Source: an uncultured Anaerolineae bacterium (GTDB lineage Bacteria > Chloroflexota > Anaerolineae > J036 > Brachytrichaceae). Taken from it: 64,000 bases of DNA. Location: positions 1-64,000 of the forward strand of contig CALHLE010000040.1 in NCBI GenBank assembly GCA_938034415.1. The letters run 5' to 3'. Under the pieces are notes generated by a model, which saw only the letters and a list, made by a program, of their open reading frames with translations, was not told the DNA's origin and searched no databases. This document shows positions 39,101 through 48,242 of this stretch, one piece after another; position 1 is the first letter of the stretch; every line of letters begins with the position of its first letter. The position numbers and the translations under genes were made by a program.

Positions 39101-41613
39101 TCCTGCAGATAAGAGTTCAGGTCGCCGATGATGAGGATGTCGGGGTCGGCGATGCCGGTAGGATCTGTGGCCAACCAAGCGGCCAGCTCCTGAGCGGCGA
39201 CCGTGCGCGTGCGATTGCAGTTGCCCTGGCCGTCGTTGGCGTCGTCGTCGTTTGGCGCGGGGCTGCTAGTACCGTTGTTGGCGCAGGAGCTGCCCTTGGA
39301 CTTCAGGTGATTGACCACCACGGTAAAGCGCTCGCCGCTGATGCGCTCCTCGAAGCTCTGCGCCAACGGCGGACGGTTACGCTGAATGGTCGTGGTGTCG
39401 GTGAGGACAAACAATCCGAACGCGCCGGTGGTGAGCACGGCGGTCGCGCCCACCGGCTTTACCTTCTCCGGCTTGTAGATGAGGCCCACCTTGATCGCGT
39501 CCGTGCCCAGCGCATTGGTGGCGCCGGTGTTTGCGTCTGCGTCTATGAAGGCGAACGTACCGGGCGCGGTCGCCGCGTTCAGGCGATCCACCAAGTCCTG
39601 GATGGCGCTGTTGGCGCGATAGCCGTCGTTCTCCAGCTCTTGCACCGCGATGATGTCGGCGCGCGAACCCAGCAGGGCAGCGACGGTCTTAGAGATTTGG
39701 CGCTGGAACTCGGCCGCGTTACTCGCGCCACGGCAGTCCGTCGGCGCGCCGCCCACGCCGTTGGTGCAGTTGCCCGCGCCGAAGGTGTTGAAGTAGTTGA
39801 GCAGGTTCGCGTTGGCGACGCGCAGCGCTCCCGCCCGTGGCACGGGCGCAGGGCGGGGGTTGGCGGCGACAAAAGTGACCGGCTCGGTCGGCCGCACGCG
39901 ATAGGCGTTTGGGCTGGCCGACGCGCCGCCCCAGCCGTAGGTCAGCACACCCACCACGTTGCTCACCGTGTCGCCGCCGCGCAGCGTGTTGGCCGCAGTG
40001 AGGGTGAGGCCGTTGCGCGCGAAGATGACCGGATCGGGGTTCTGCTGGTTAGTCGCGTCGTCCAGGATGATGGTGTTGAGCGCATTCTGCGCTTGGAGCG
40101 CGAGCGCAGGCGCGCCGGGCGTGATCACCTGCGTCGGCTGCCATAGGCGTCCACCGAACGCAAGGCTCACCTGGCCGAAGCGGCCCAGGTAATAGTTGTC
40201 CGTCACCACAAGCTCCTGCGGTAAGCGCACGCGCATGCCCTCGAATCGCTCCAAATCGTCCGCCGAGGTCAGCGGCAGGGTGATGTACACCGGCGTAGGC
40301 AGCGACGCGCTGCCGCAGTCCACGATGGGCTGCGAGAGGGTGCGGGTGATTTGCGTCTGCCCGAAGAACTCGCCCACCGTGCCGGTCAGCACGACGCGCT
40401 GCCCGATGGAGACATCATTGTTGTTGTGGTTGAAGACAAACACGCCGTCGGAGGTGGACGGGTCGCCGTCACCGACCTCCTCCTGCAGATAAAAGCCGCG
40501 CAGCGCCGGCGCGGGGCCTTCAAAGTCGCCGACGACCACGCCGCGCACCGTCACTACGTCGCCGACGAGGGGGGAGGTGGCCCCGTTGCCCTGGATGGTA
40601 TAGATTGGCGTGAACACCCCGCTCGCGCAAATCGCCGGCGGACCGGATGAGACGGTGGTGAACGACGAGACGAAGTCCGCCGCCATGTTGTCCGGCGGGT
40701 CGTTGGTGTCTTGGTCGGCGACCTGCGCGGCATACACGGTGAGCGTGCAAGTCTCGCCGGGATCGAAGTCCGTGTTCGGGTCCAACGTAAAGACCGTCGG
40801 CCCGCCGGTCACTGTGGTGTTGCTAGGGTCGCGCGCGCCGCTTGACGGGCAGGTGATCTGAAACCATGTGCCGCTGACGTTGACCGGCTCGCTGAAGGTG
40901 ATCACGACGTTGCTATCCAGCGGCACGTTGGTTGCGCTGTTTGGCGGCGACACTGCGCTCACGCTCGGCGCGAGGTCGCCCGATAGCGTGCCGTAGATGG
41001 TCACGTTGTCGAAGCGCACCGTGCCGCTCGCTCTATACGATGAGTTTGGACTGGCCGCGTAGTACTGACTCGTGGTTGGGCTGAACGCCGTGACCACCCG
41101 GATGCGCAAGTCGGGCACGGAGACGCTGTAGCTGCTCAGGTCTACCGTCGGCGTCACCCAGATGTCGCCTTGAAAGACGGTGTCGGTGTAAACATCGGTA
41201 AAGCTCGCGCCGCCGTCGGTGGAGAACTGCACCACCACCGTGTTGGCGGCTGTGTTGCTGCGGCGCACGGCGAAGGACATGGTGATGTTGGTGTAGCTGG
41301 AGGCGTCCACCTGAAACTGCGCGCCGGCCGTCTTGTTGCCGCTGCCCTGCGCTGGGTAATTAGTGGTGTTCCAGCCGCCGTTTGATTCGCCGCCCACCCC
41401 TGTGGCAAAGCTGGCGGTCGTCCCGCCCACCAGCGAGGCGGTACCGCTGCCGACCGCAGGTGTGATTGTGCCGCCGTCGAACGTCCATTGGGTGATGATC
41501 GACGAAGCGTGGACAACGCGCGGCGCGCTGCTCGTCCATGAGAAAACTAGCGAGGAGAGGAGCATTACTCCGCTCATGAAGAGACGGAATGTTTGCCTGA
41601 GCAATTGTTGCAT
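36193..41613 (-). CDS. Very large secreted ExeM/NucH-type nuclease with choice-of-anchor propeller and Ig-like domains
   Basis: ATG 41613 (MQQLLRQTFRLFMSGVMLL) begins the signal peptide; the frame to 41646 starts at a TTG. The product has 1806 residues. In order it contains a carbohydrate-binding-like beta domain (about 40-215), an Ig-like Big_5 domain (SAVSPPNSATNVPLDSNV), and an OB-fold as in ExeM nucleases (GDVVTVRGVVVGDFEG). An endonuclease/exonuclease/phosphatase domain follows (IIAVQELEN, VVNHLKSKG, IIGDLNSYLQEDP, SSDHDLLLVDL). A choice-of-anchor-I propeller (YDTGLGNNGAEIIAV, TADEGDTRPS), two invasin-like Ig domains, a DUF11 domain and the terminal RIYLPIAAKP complete it. It probably degrades extracellular DNA at or near the cell surface. 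Confidence 0.8.
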   Translation of the reverse strand: MQQLLRQTFRLFMSGVMLLSSLVFSWTSSAPRVVHASSIITQWTFDGGTITPAVGSGTASLVGGTTASFATGVGGESNGGWNTTNYPAQGSGNKTAGAQFQVDASSYTNITMSFAVRRSNTAANTVVVQFSTDGGASFTDVYTDTVFQGDIWVTPTVDLSSYSVSVPDLRIRVVTAFSPTTSQYYAASPNSSYRASGTVRFDNVTIYGTLSGDLAPSVSAVSPPNSATNVPLDSNVVITFSEPVNVSGTWFQITCPSSGARDPSNTTVTGGPTVFTLDPNTDFDPGETCTLTVYAAQVADQDTNDPPDNMAADFVSSFTTVSSGPPAICASGVFTPIYTIQGNGATSPLVGDVVTVRGVVVGDFEGPAPALRGFYLQEEVGDGDPSTSDGVFVFNHNNNDVSIGQRVVLTGTVGEFFGQTQITRTLSQPIVDCGSASLPTPVYITLPLTSADDLERFEGMRVRLPQELVVTDNYYLGRFGQVSLAFGGRLWQPTQVITPGAPALALQAQNALNTIILDDATNQQNPDPVIFARNGLTLTAANTLRGGDTVSNVVGVLTYGWGGASASPNAYRVRPTEPVTFVAANPRPAPVPRAGALRVANANLLNYFNTFGAGNCTNGVGGAPTDCRGASNAAEFQRQISKTVAALLGSRADIIAVQELENDGYRANSAIQDLVDRLNAATAPGTFAFIDADANTGATNALGTDAIKVGLIYKPEKVKPVGATAVLTTGAFGLFVLTDTTTIQRNRPPLAQSFEERISGERFTVVVNHLKSKGSSCANNGTSSPAPNDDDANDGQGNCNRTRTVAAQELAAWLATDPTGIADPDILIIGDLNSYLQEDPIRALKDAGYVHVTESRMGEQFYSYSFRGQWGALDHALASPTLDAQIIGAHEWHVNADEPVVLDYNTEFKSPAQQSYFYAPDAYRSSDHDLLLVDLLLNVAPKLTAIATYDTGLGNNGAEIIAVRGDWGALTNAGDKSFDRLDLSDILSPTLVGRVGPTAVLSGLNSLAIHPTKDLILAVAGGAAPAASPVHGKVIAYRLSSGAYITEALVGIQPDAIAISPDGNFAVVANEAEAPGTGDNGGPGSLSIVDLSSFDPDAPTPLNVITLSLPSQASTPGFSAGRYDDVGRLLIDNAPNTLEPESIAFSANSQFAYVSLQENNGVVRVELTPPYTLTFFGLYSTTHQADLTNGGGYQPVEVLTAWREPDGIAVIEVGGTSYFVTADEGDTRPSPSSAGVRGGRTVSIFRSDNGALVADTAGQLDDTAARWGRYPDTRSNRGGSEPEVLDAAIFEGRAIVAVGLERANAVALVDMTVVTEPVVFGLIPTGAAPEGVKLAERNDALYVLAANEVSGTLTIARVPVGQHIFTQRHVGAGGFPLHDLQVLDPDLADVISVTLQLADAAQGMLGLSLVGGATGSFAPALGSYAISGTITDVNASLATLVFTPTIGVSDTVVISVTAGDGDQTDFGLVRLQVNANVSVALTTDPSTTPVGTSALLTATVTDLSGAPVPDGTAVSFATSLGSVAPATATTLGGVATATVSSTLAGTALVTATAVGVDATALVTFTVGAPASLALTATPNLILANGISQSVVVAQVTDAFGNPVPGVPVLFLAGIGNFSPNSGTTDATGRVTVTLTSTVPGSEMVYGTAGSLSGGAMVTYVQPPAPDTGLGGNLTTVTNTLGVVRKGDIITYTVVLTNNGSGVVNNILLYAPIPSGTTYVAGSATGGSYFGSLALGPLATLAGVVWSGSLAPGESHVLIYAVQAQILEGRITNEPKVFVDNVDTGIVLSSVVDVEALRIYLPIAAKP

Positions 41614-41779
41614 AGCGAAAGACCTCGTTAACCGAATAAAGTCCAACCCTGCTATCTAAGCGACTTTTGTTAAGCGAGCTTTAGCCTCACTTCAAGTTCT
41701 CATAAAGCGCTGTGGGGTGGGGATTTGTATCCGTGTGGCACAATGCCCCGTAGCGCACAGGCAGCATGAAGGAGAAGGA

Positions 41780-43411
41780 ATGAGCGAGTGTGATTCTCAG
41801 GGGTCACCTTCCTCGGCTGTGACCTCACTCGGCAAAATTGGCCTACCGGAGTCGGTTAAAGCGATTGCGGCGCGCGCATGGGATGTGATTGTCGTCGGCG
41901 CAGGGCACAACGGTCTAGCCTGCGCCGCTTACCTCGCCCGCGCCGGCAAGCGCGTGCTGGTGCTAGAGGCGCGCGAGCGCGTCGGCGGGGCGTGTACCCT
42001 GGAGGAAGCCTGGCCCGGCGTGCGCATGTCTCCGTGCGCCTATCTGGCCGGCCTGCTCCACCCGTTAGTGATCCAAGAGCTGAACTTCGCCAAGTATGGC
42101 TACAAGTGGGTGCCGGCCACGAACGGCTTGTTTGTGCCGTTTGAAGACGGCAGCAGCGTCCAGCTCTACGACAACCCTGAGCGATGCGAAGCGGAGATCC
42201 GCCGCTTTGCGCCGGACGACGTGGCCGGCTGGCGGGCCATGCAAGCGGTGATGACCCGCGCGCGCGACCTGCTCCGGCCCGTCGGGCCGGAGGACTTGTG
42301 GCTCAGCCTCTCGCCTTCGCGCGAGCGGATCGAGGCGCGCATCGGCGGCGATGAGGAAGTGCGCGGCTTGCTCTTCGAGTGGAGCATGGCGGAATACGTC
42401 GAGCGCTACCTGCGCGACGAGCGGTTACAGATGGCCTACCTCGGCCAGGGTGTGATCGGCACGAACGCCAGCCCGTTCGACCCCGGCACGGCTTCCATCC
42501 ACTTCCATCACAGCTCAGGTCGGCTGGGCGGCTATCCGGGCGTATGGGGCTACGTTAAAGGTGGGATGGGCATCGTGTCGTTCATCCTGTGTGATGTGGC
42601 GCGAGAGGCCGGCGCCGTCGTGGCGACCGGCACGCCGGTCGCGCGCATCTACCCCGGCGAAGGCGTGGCGCTGGAGGGCGGCGAGGTGATTCACGCGCCC
42701 ATCGTCGTGAGCAACGCCGACCCAAGGTCCACGTTGCGTCTGCTGGGCGACGATGCCGACCCTCACTGGCGCGAGCAAGTGCAGCGCATCCCAATGGAAG
42801 GTTGCACCGTCAAGCTGAACTTCCTGTTGCGCGAGCTGCCCGACTACGCCGCTCGACCCGGCCAATATCAGCCTCATCACTTCGCGCAGATCAACACGCC
42901 ACTGACCAAGGCGGAATGGCAGGCCGGCTTTGCGGCGGCGCGGCGCGGCGAGCTGCCGCAGCGGCTCTGGACCGAGCAATACTTCCAGACCGTCCACGAC
43001 ACCACCGTGATCGCGCCCGACTCGCCTTATCGCGGCTGCCACACGATGAGCGTATTCGCCCAGTACGCGCCGTATGCCTTCGCCGACGGTCGCTCCTGGG
43101 ACGAACGTCGCGACGAGGTGAAGCAGCTCGGCATGGCGTCCATCGCGCGCTTTGTGTCCAACTTCCCGGACGCCGTGATTGATGTCGAAGTGCTTGGCCC
43201 GCCCGACATCGAGCAGCGCACCGGCTTAACAGGCGGACACATCTTTCAAGGCGAATGCCTACCCGATTTCATGTGGGATAGGCGCCTGAGCTATCAAACG
43301 CCGATGCCGGGCGTCTATTTGTGCGGCGCGTGCACGCATCCCGGCGGCAGCGTCATCGCCGTCAACGGGCGCAACGCAGCCATGGCTATCCTCAGCCGCA
43401 GCAGTGGATAG
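41780..43411 (+). CDS. PYROXD2-like FAD-dependent oxidoreductase (phytoene-desaturase superfamily)
   Basis: ATG 41780 lies after GAAGGAGAAGG, a good ribosome site. The 543-residue product has a 35-residue N-terminal extension, then the FAD fold WDVIVVGAGHNGLACAAYLA, the signature ERVGGACTLEE, and the C-terminal FAD motif GVYLCGACTHPGGSVIAVNG. The features YVKGGMGIVSFIL and GQYQPHHFAQIN are typical of the PYROXD2 branch rather than of true CrtI desaturases. The substrate is unknown. The gene stands alone between the nuclease gene, which is divergent, and the polysaccharide locus, which converges. Confidence 0.75.
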   Translation: MSECDSQGSPSSAVTSLGKIGLPESVKAIAARAWDVIVVGAGHNGLACAAYLARAGKRVLVLEARERVGGACTLEEAWPGVRMSPCAYLAGLLHPLVIQELNFAKYGYKWVPATNGLFVPFEDGSSVQLYDNPERCEAEIRRFAPDDVAGWRAMQAVMTRARDLLRPVGPEDLWLSLSPSRERIEARIGGDEEVRGLLFEWSMAEYVERYLRDERLQMAYLGQGVIGTNASPFDPGTASIHFHHSSGRLGGYPGVWGYVKGGMGIVSFILCDVAREAGAVVATGTPVARIYPGEGVALEGGEVIHAPIVVSNADPRSTLRLLGDDADPHWREQVQRIPMEGCTVKLNFLLRELPDYAARPGQYQPHHFAQINTPLTKAEWQAGFAAARRGELPQRLWTEQYFQTVHDTTVIAPDSPYRGCHTMSVFAQYAPYAFADGRSWDERRDEVKQLGMASIARFVSNFPDAVIDVEVLGPPDIEQRTGLTGGHIFQGECLPDFMWDRRLSYQTPMPGVYLCGACTHPGGSVIAVNGRNAAMAILSRSSG

Positions 43412-43486
43412 CGTGGGGCTCCCGCCGCAATGACCCTGAGCCACAAACTCGCGCGGCGGGCCGTGCTCGGGCATGTGCGTTTGCCC

Positions 43487-44617
43487 TTACACACCGCGCG
43501 CCGCTTGCCGCAACGCCTGCGCAACCTGCGCCTGCTGCTCCTCGCCTAGCTCAGGGTAGATCGGCAGCGAGAGAATGTGTTGCGCTGCCGCTTCGGTGTG
43601 GGGCAGGTCGCCGGGGCGATAGCCGAGGAAGGCAAAGCTCTTCTGCAGGTGCAAGGGAATGGGATAGTGAATGCCGGTTTCGATGCCCTGGGCCGACAAA
43701 CGCGCTTGTATCTCGGCGCGCTGCTGGACGCGCACGACAAACAGGTGCCACACGGACTGCCGATCATCTGGCGTGAATGGCAGTTCCACCGGCGCGTCGG
43801 CCAACAACGCCAGATAGCGCTGAGCCATGTCCTGCCGGCGCGCTGTCCATTCCGGCAAGTGCCGCAGCTTGGCGCGGAGGATGGCAGCCTGGATCGTGTC
43901 CATGCGCTCGCCATAGCCGACAATCGCGTGAGCATACTTGGGTCGTTTGCCATCGGGGCCGGGCATACGTCCGTGATCGCGCAGCGCGCGCACCTGCCGG
44001 GCGATGTCGGCGTCATTCGTGACGACGGCGCCGGCGTCGCCGTAGGCCCCCAGGTTCTTGCCGGGGTAAAAGCTGAAGCAGGCGGCGTGCCCCAGCGTAC
44101 CAACCGGCCGGCCTTTGTACAGCGCGCCATGCGCCTGCGCTGCATCCTCGATCACGAACAGGCCGTGCTGTCGGGCAATTGCATTAATGGCGTCCATATC
44201 CGCCGGCATGCCATACAGATGCACCGGCACAATGGCCTTTGTGCGCGGCGTGACCGCACGCGCGACTGCGTCGGGAGCGATGGTGTAGGTGTGCGGATCA
44301 ATGTCCACGAACACCGGCCGCGCGCGGACGTGAACCACCGCCTCCGCAGTGGCGCAAAATGTGTGGGCCGGCACGATGACTTCATCGCCTGCGCCCACGC
44401 CACAAGCCTGAAGGGCAAACTGGAGCGCCACCGTGCCGGAGGCGACGCCGACGGCATGCTCCGCCCCACAGAACTGAGCAAACTCCTGCTCAAACGCGGC
44501 GACATCCGGCCCGTTGATAAACGCCGTCGTCTCGATCACGCGCCGGATCGCCGCATCAATCTCAGGCTGAATGGACAAGTATTGCGCCTTCAGGTCAATC
44601 AGCGGAATCTTGCTCAT
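43487..44617 (-). CDS. DegT/DnrJ/EryC1/StrS sugar aminotransferase, WbpE/WlbC-like
   Basis: ATG 44617 ([17 protein letters not shown]) gives 376 residues, normal for the family. The PLP-binding Lys lies in [15 protein letters not shown], and the phosphate/ring contacts include [10 protein letters not shown] and [11 protein letters not shown]. These enzymes transfer an amino group from glutamate to a keto-sugar nucleotide. The two genes upstream encode a Gfo/Idh dehydrogenase and a left-handed beta-helix acetyltransferase. This is the WbpB-WbpE-WbpD set that builds UDP-2,3-diacetamido-2,3-dideoxy-glucuronate, so C3 amination of a 3-keto-uronate is inferred. Its start overlaps the acetyltransferase end by 23 nt. 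It is the last gene of the long minus-strand locus. Confidence 0.82.
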   Translation of the reverse strand: MSKIPLIDLKAQYLSIQPEIDAAIRRVIETTAFINGPDVAAFEQEFAQFCGAEHAVGVASGTVALQFALQACGVGAGDEVIVPAHTFCATAEAVVHVRARPVFVDIDPHTYTIAPDAVARAVTPRTKAIVPVHLYGMPADMDAINAIARQHGLFVIEDAAQAHGALYKGRPVGTLGHAACFSFYPGKNLGAYGDAGAVVTNDADIARQVRALRDHGRMPGPDGKRPKYAHAIVGYGERMDTIQAAILRAKLRHLPEWTARRQDMAQRYLALLADAPVELPFTPDDRQSVWHLFVVRVQQRAEIQARLSAQGIETGIHYPIPLHLQKSFAFLGYRPGDLPHTEAAAQHILSLPIYPELGEEQQAQVAQALRQAARGV

Positions 44618-45230
44618 CGAAATAGTCAGGGATGCGCTCCACCGTGTTGATGATGCGCGCCGGGTTGCCGACCACGACTGCTTGAGGCGGAACATCGCGG
44701 GTGACGACAGCGCCGGCCCCCACCAGCGCCTCTGCCCCGATCCGCACGCCCGGCAGCAGCACCGCGCCGGCGCCAATGCGCGCGCGACGCTCTACATGGA
44801 CGCCTTTCAGGCTGGACTTCGCGCGAGGCGACTGCGGATAGCGCGCATTGGTGATCACCACACATGGGCCGATCCAGCATCCCGCTTCCAAAACGGAGAA
44901 TTCCGGCACGAAGGCGTTGGAGTGAATGCGCGCATCGTCTTCGATGACCACATGATGCTCGACGACGGTGTGGCTGCCGATGCTGACGCGATGGCCGATG
45001 CAGCTGTCCTCGCGGATCAGCACGCCGTGACCGGTCTGAAAATCGTCGCCAATGTGGTTGCCGTCGTAAATGACTGTGTGCGAGCGAATGATGGCGCGGT
45101 CGCTGATGTAAGTGGATGCCTCGCCGGGCAATCGTCCACGCGCCGGCTCGCCGATCACTACGAAGGCGCCAATTTGCGCGTCCTTGCCCAGGCGCACGCC
45201 CGGGTAGATTAAATAGGCGCGTTCACTCAT
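44595..45230 (-). CDS. Left-handed beta-helix acetyltransferase, WbpD/WlbB-like
   Basis: ATG 45230 ([20 protein letters not shown]) or ATG 45236; 211 residues. Hexapeptide repeats run through the protein ([61 protein letters not shown]). The terminal VVGNPARII is typical of sugar-nucleotide N-acetyltransferases that use acetyl-CoA. In the WbpD role it would acetylate the new C3 amine. The ATG overlaps the stop of the dehydrogenase by 8 nt, and its own end overlaps the aminotransferase start, indicating coupled translation. Confidence 0.82.
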   Translation of the reverse strand: MSERAYLIYPGVRLGKDAQIGAFVVIGEPARGRLPGEASTYISDRAIIRSHTVIYDGNHIGDDFQTGHGVLIREDSCIGHRVSIGSHTVVEHHVVIEDDARIHSNAFVPEFSVLEAGCWIGPCVVITNARYPQSPRAKSSLKGVHVERRARIGAGAVLLPGVRIGAEALVGAGAVVTRDVPPQAVVVGNPARIINTVERIPDYFDEQDSAD

Positions 45231-46293
45231 GGCCATCGGATAGCTCACAGGCCATAGCCTCGATTTCCTCCAACGTGACCTCGGCGCGGCGCGCCATGGA
45301 CTCATACATCGCCAGCACCAGCGCCAACGAGCGACGCCCCTCGTTGCCGTTGGTCTGCGGCGGTCGCCCTTCGCGGATGGCGCGGATCGTGTCGGCCAAC
45401 ACTGCGCGGTGGCTCGTGCCATACACGGACGGCGGATCGACAGCCTGAACGCTGAGGAGATGCTTCTCCTCTTCGAGCATCCCATCCACCTTCCACATCA
45501 CGATGCGGTTGAGGGCTGTGCCGCCCACTTTGACCGAGCCGCGTTCGCCAAAGATGGCGACTGAGCCTTCCAGGTTCTCCGGCCAGGTGAGCGTAGAGCC
45601 TTCGACGACGCCCAGCGCTCCGGACGCAAAGCGCCAAACGGCCACGCCCGCGTCTTCGCACTCCATGCGGTGCGCCAGGGTTGCGCCATAGGCAAAGACG
45701 CTCTGCACGTCGCCCATGAGCCACTGTAAGGCGTCAATGTGATGAATGGACTGGTTCATCAGCGCGCCGCCGTCCATTGCGCGTGTGCCGTGCCAGCCAT
45801 CCTCATAGTAGCTCTGCGGGCGATACCAGCGCACGGTGGCGTTGCCCAACAGCAGCCGGCCCATGCGCCCCGATTCGACCAGGCGCTTCAAGTCCTGCAT
45901 GGGCGGGTTGTAGCGGTTTTGCAGCACCACGGTCAACGTCACGCCGGCCTGTGCGCAGGCAGCAATTAGGGCATCGGCATCGCGTAGCGAGAGCGCGATG
46001 GGCTTCTCCACCACCACGTGTTTGCCATGTTGGGCTGCCTCGATCCCCATCCGAGCGTGTAGGCCGCTCGGCGCGCAAATGCACACCACGTCAACGTCTT
46101 TGCGTTCCAAAACGCGCCGGTAGTCAGTCAGCGCATCGGCGCCGAATTGTTGCGCGAGACGCGCTGCGCGCGATTCGATCACATCCGCCACAGCAACAAG
46201 CTTTGCTTCAGGGCGCAAGTCCGCCAGTGAGTCGGCATGGCGCGGCGCCACGCGCCCACAACCGATGATGGCGAAACGAAGAGGGGCCGACAT
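45223..46293 (-). CDS. Gfo/Idh/MocA-family sugar dehydrogenase, WbpB/WlbA-like
   Basis: ATG 46293 (MSAPLRFAIIGCGRVAPRHAD) gives 356 residues. The Rossmann motif IIGCGRVAPRHA and the family motif HVVVEKPIAL (catalytic Lys) are present, as is NQSIHHIDALQWLMGD with the His pair near the active site. By context it would oxidise C3 of UDP-GlcNAc-uronate before amination. The UDP-GlcNAc 6-dehydrogenase (WbpA) that supplies this substrate is not in the window. It overlaps the acetyltransferase and starts 4 nt before the end of the upstream glycosyltransferase gene. Confidence 0.82.
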   Translation of the reverse strand: MSAPLRFAIIGCGRVAPRHADSLADLRPEAKLVAVADVIESRAARLAQQFGADALTDYRRVLERKDVDVVCICAPSGLHARMGIEAAQHGKHVVVEKPIALSLRDADALIAACAQAGVTLTVVLQNRYNPPMQDLKRLVESGRMGRLLLGNATVRWYRPQSYYEDGWHGTRAMDGGALMNQSIHHIDALQWLMGDVQSVFAYGATLAHRMECEDAGVAVWRFASGALGVVEGSTLTWPENLEGSVAIFGERGSVKVGGTALNRIVMWKVDGMLEEEKHLLSVQAVDPPSVYGTSHRAVLADTIRAIREGRPPQTNGNEGRRSLALVLAMYESMARRAEVTLEEIEAMACELSDGHE

Positions 46294-46297
46294 GCTT

Positions 46298-47458
46298 CTA
46301 TTCACCGTTGCGTGATTGTAACGGCATGGCGCGCCGGTATACGGCGAGCGTGCGCTCCGCCATGACTTCGGGCGTGAACTGCGCTGCTGCGCGACGCGCT
46401 GCTTGACAAAATCGCTCGCGCGTCTCATGGGCCATGCCCAGCATAGCGAGCAGTGCATGAGCCAGTGCTTGGCTGTCGGCTGGTGCCACCAGCAGGCCGT
46501 TCTCGCCGGATGTCACAATCTCCGGAATGCCGCCCACTCGCGTTGCAACGACAGGTAATCCGGCTGCCAGCGCCTCGATGACGGACAAGGGCATTCCTTC
46601 GGCTAAAGATGGCAGCGCGAAAAGGTCGCTGGCGGCAAGCAGTCGCGCCGTGTCAGTCCGGAAACCCAACAGATGCACATGGCCACGCACGTTTAGCTGG
46701 GCAGCGAGCCGCTCGATGGTAGCTCCATCGTCCTGCGCGCCGGCGAAGAGAAAGTGCGTATTGGGGAATCGCTCGATGACGCTTGGCGCGGCTGCCACCA
46801 GGTAACGATGCCCTTTGTTCGGCGCAAGCCGAGCCAGCGTGAGCACCAGGCGATCATCCATGGCCAATCCCAGCTCGGCTCGCACGGCTGACCTCTCACG
46901 CGCCACGTAACCGACCGGCATCTCGGGAAGTTGCGCCGCATTGTGGACGACCTCGATTTGATGAGGCGGGATGCCATAGAGCCGCGTGAGCAATTCGGCG
47001 TTCTCGCGCGAGACGGCGATGATGCACGCTGCCCCGCGCCGCGACAGGCGAAAGAACGCCGGCAAAACGGGCGTCAGCGCGCGTGGCGCGCGGATGTCAT
47101 TTAGCGGCGAGGCGCGTTGTTCCACGCAGACCAGCGGAGCCGGCAGGCCGGACAGGGCGAAGCCGAACACAATCCCCAGCCGGCTGCCGGGGTGGTTCGA
47201 GTTCAGGTGAATCACGTCGTGCGCGCGCGCCAGCCGGCGCAGGACCGGGGTCACCCTCGCCCACTGCGCCGGTTGATCGAGCGGTAGCGGGCGCATTTCG
47301 GCGATCGCGCTCAAGCGCTCGGTGAAAGCGCGCAGGTTCGGGTGATCGGGCAGGACGATGGTGAATTGCGCGCGCCCCTGCAAGGCGCGCGCCAGATGCT
47401 CCACGTAAAGTTCTGCGCCGCCCACTTCGCGGGCGGTCATCACCAACAGGACGCGCAT
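46298..47458 (-). CDS. Family 4 (GT-B) glycosyltransferase
   Basis: ATG 47458 (MRVLLVMTAREVGGAELYVEHLARAL) gives 386 residues; the frame further upstream is antisense-like. The N-terminal GT-B domain shows VGGAELYVEHLA and the C-terminal domain shows LARLAPNKGHRYLV. The donor-binding motif EGMPLSVIEALAAGLPVVA contains the E-x7-E pair of GT4 enzymes. It should add one sugar of the repeat unit on the cytoplasmic side. Substrate unknown. It follows the methyltransferase by 7 nt. Confidence 0.82.
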   Translation of the reverse strand: MRVLLVMTAREVGGAELYVEHLARALQGRAQFTIVLPDHPNLRAFTERLSAIAEMRPLPLDQPAQWARVTPVLRRLARAHDVIHLNSNHPGSRLGIVFGFALSGLPAPLVCVEQRASPLNDIRAPRALTPVLPAFFRLSRRGAACIIAVSRENAELLTRLYGIPPHQIEVVHNAAQLPEMPVGYVARERSAVRAELGLAMDDRLVLTLARLAPNKGHRYLVAAAPSVIERFPNTHFLFAGAQDDGATIERLAAQLNVRGHVHLLGFRTDTARLLAASDLFALPSLAEGMPLSVIEALAAGLPVVATRVGGIPEIVTSGENGLLVAPADSQALAHALLAMLGMAHETRERFCQAARRAAAQFTPEVMAERTLAVYRRAMPLQSRNGE

Positions 47459-47465
47459 GACAGAT

Positions 47466-48242
47466 TCACGCCGGCCGACATCGCACAAACACGCGATAAC
47501 CCAGCCCAATCCAGCCCAGACAGGAGACGGCTTGATCGAGCGCGCGCCATATGTGAGGAGGATTGGGCTTGCGCGCGAACTTGTAGAGGAACTCCAGGAG
47601 ATAAGGGAAGGTCTCCCGGCAGGCTCGCCGGGTGATTTTAAGGCCGGCGCGCCGAAGCAGCGCAAAAACTTCGCGATGAGAAAAGACGGTGTCAATCGGC
47701 TGCTCTGTGCGCAGCGGATGCTCATGGGGCAGGAAGCCGCGCAACGGGCGAATGAACGGCGCCAGCACTGCTGCCGGCCACGAAAAGGGCAGCCATGCCG
47801 CCCCGTTTGGGAAGGTGATGATAAATTCTCCGCCGGGGCGCAACAGCGGCGTCAGGTGGCGCAAGGTTTGTTCCGGCGCCTTCAAATGCTCGATCACCTC
47901 TGTCAGAATCACCACGTCAAAAGAGGCTGGAGGAAAGACGAGCGGGCCGGCCAGGCTGCCTTGAACAATCTGTGCGCCTTTGCCCAGCCGCCGGCGCGCG
48001 CTGGCGACGCTCTCCGCTGACATCTCCAGGCCATACAGCTCCGCGTCGGGCGAACGGCGGCGCAACTCTGCTAACAGGTAGCCGGGGCCGCAGCCGGCGT
48101 CAAGCACGCGTTGACCACTGACATCGCCGATGAACTCGGCAACCGCAGGATAGAAGTAAGGGCGCATCGCCAGCTCGCCCTGAAAGATGTCGTATCGGGC
48201 AGCGATTTCCGCGTCGCTGAGATGATGCCCGGTTTTGATCAT
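47466..48242 (-). CDS. Class I SAM-dependent methyltransferase
   Basis: ATG 48242 overlaps the stop of the upstream gene by 4 nt (ATGA). The 258-residue product has the SAM-binding motif VLDAGCGPGYLLAEL at about residue 43, an acidic LYGLEMSAESV, and the motif LTEVIEHLKAPEQTLRHL, as in UbiG/type 11 methyltransferases. The C-terminal part (HEHPLRTEQPIDTVF) is typical of polysaccharide-locus methyltransferases. It may methylate a sugar hydroxyl of the repeat unit or cap the chain. Confidence 0.78.
   Translation of the reverse strand: MIKTGHHLSDAEIAARYDIFQGELAMRPYFYPAVAEFIGDVSGQRVLDAGCGPGYLLAELRRRSPDAELYGLEMSAESVASARRRLGKGAQIVQGSLAGPLVFPPASFDVVILTEVIEHLKAPEQTLRHLTPLLRPGGEFIITFPNGAAWLPFSWPAAVLAPFIRPLRGFLPHEHPLRTEQPIDTVFSHREVFALLRRAGLKITRRACRETFPYLLEFLYKFARKPNPPHIWRALDQAVSCLGWIGLGYRVFVRCRPA

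Noticed and set aside
36830-40146. Long plus-strand frames within the nuclease gene
   Set aside because: Shadows of a well-supported multi-domain gene on the other strand.
41647-41716. Promoter TTGAAG-17-TAACAA for the nuclease gene
   Set aside because: The -10 box matches too few positions to report as a feature.
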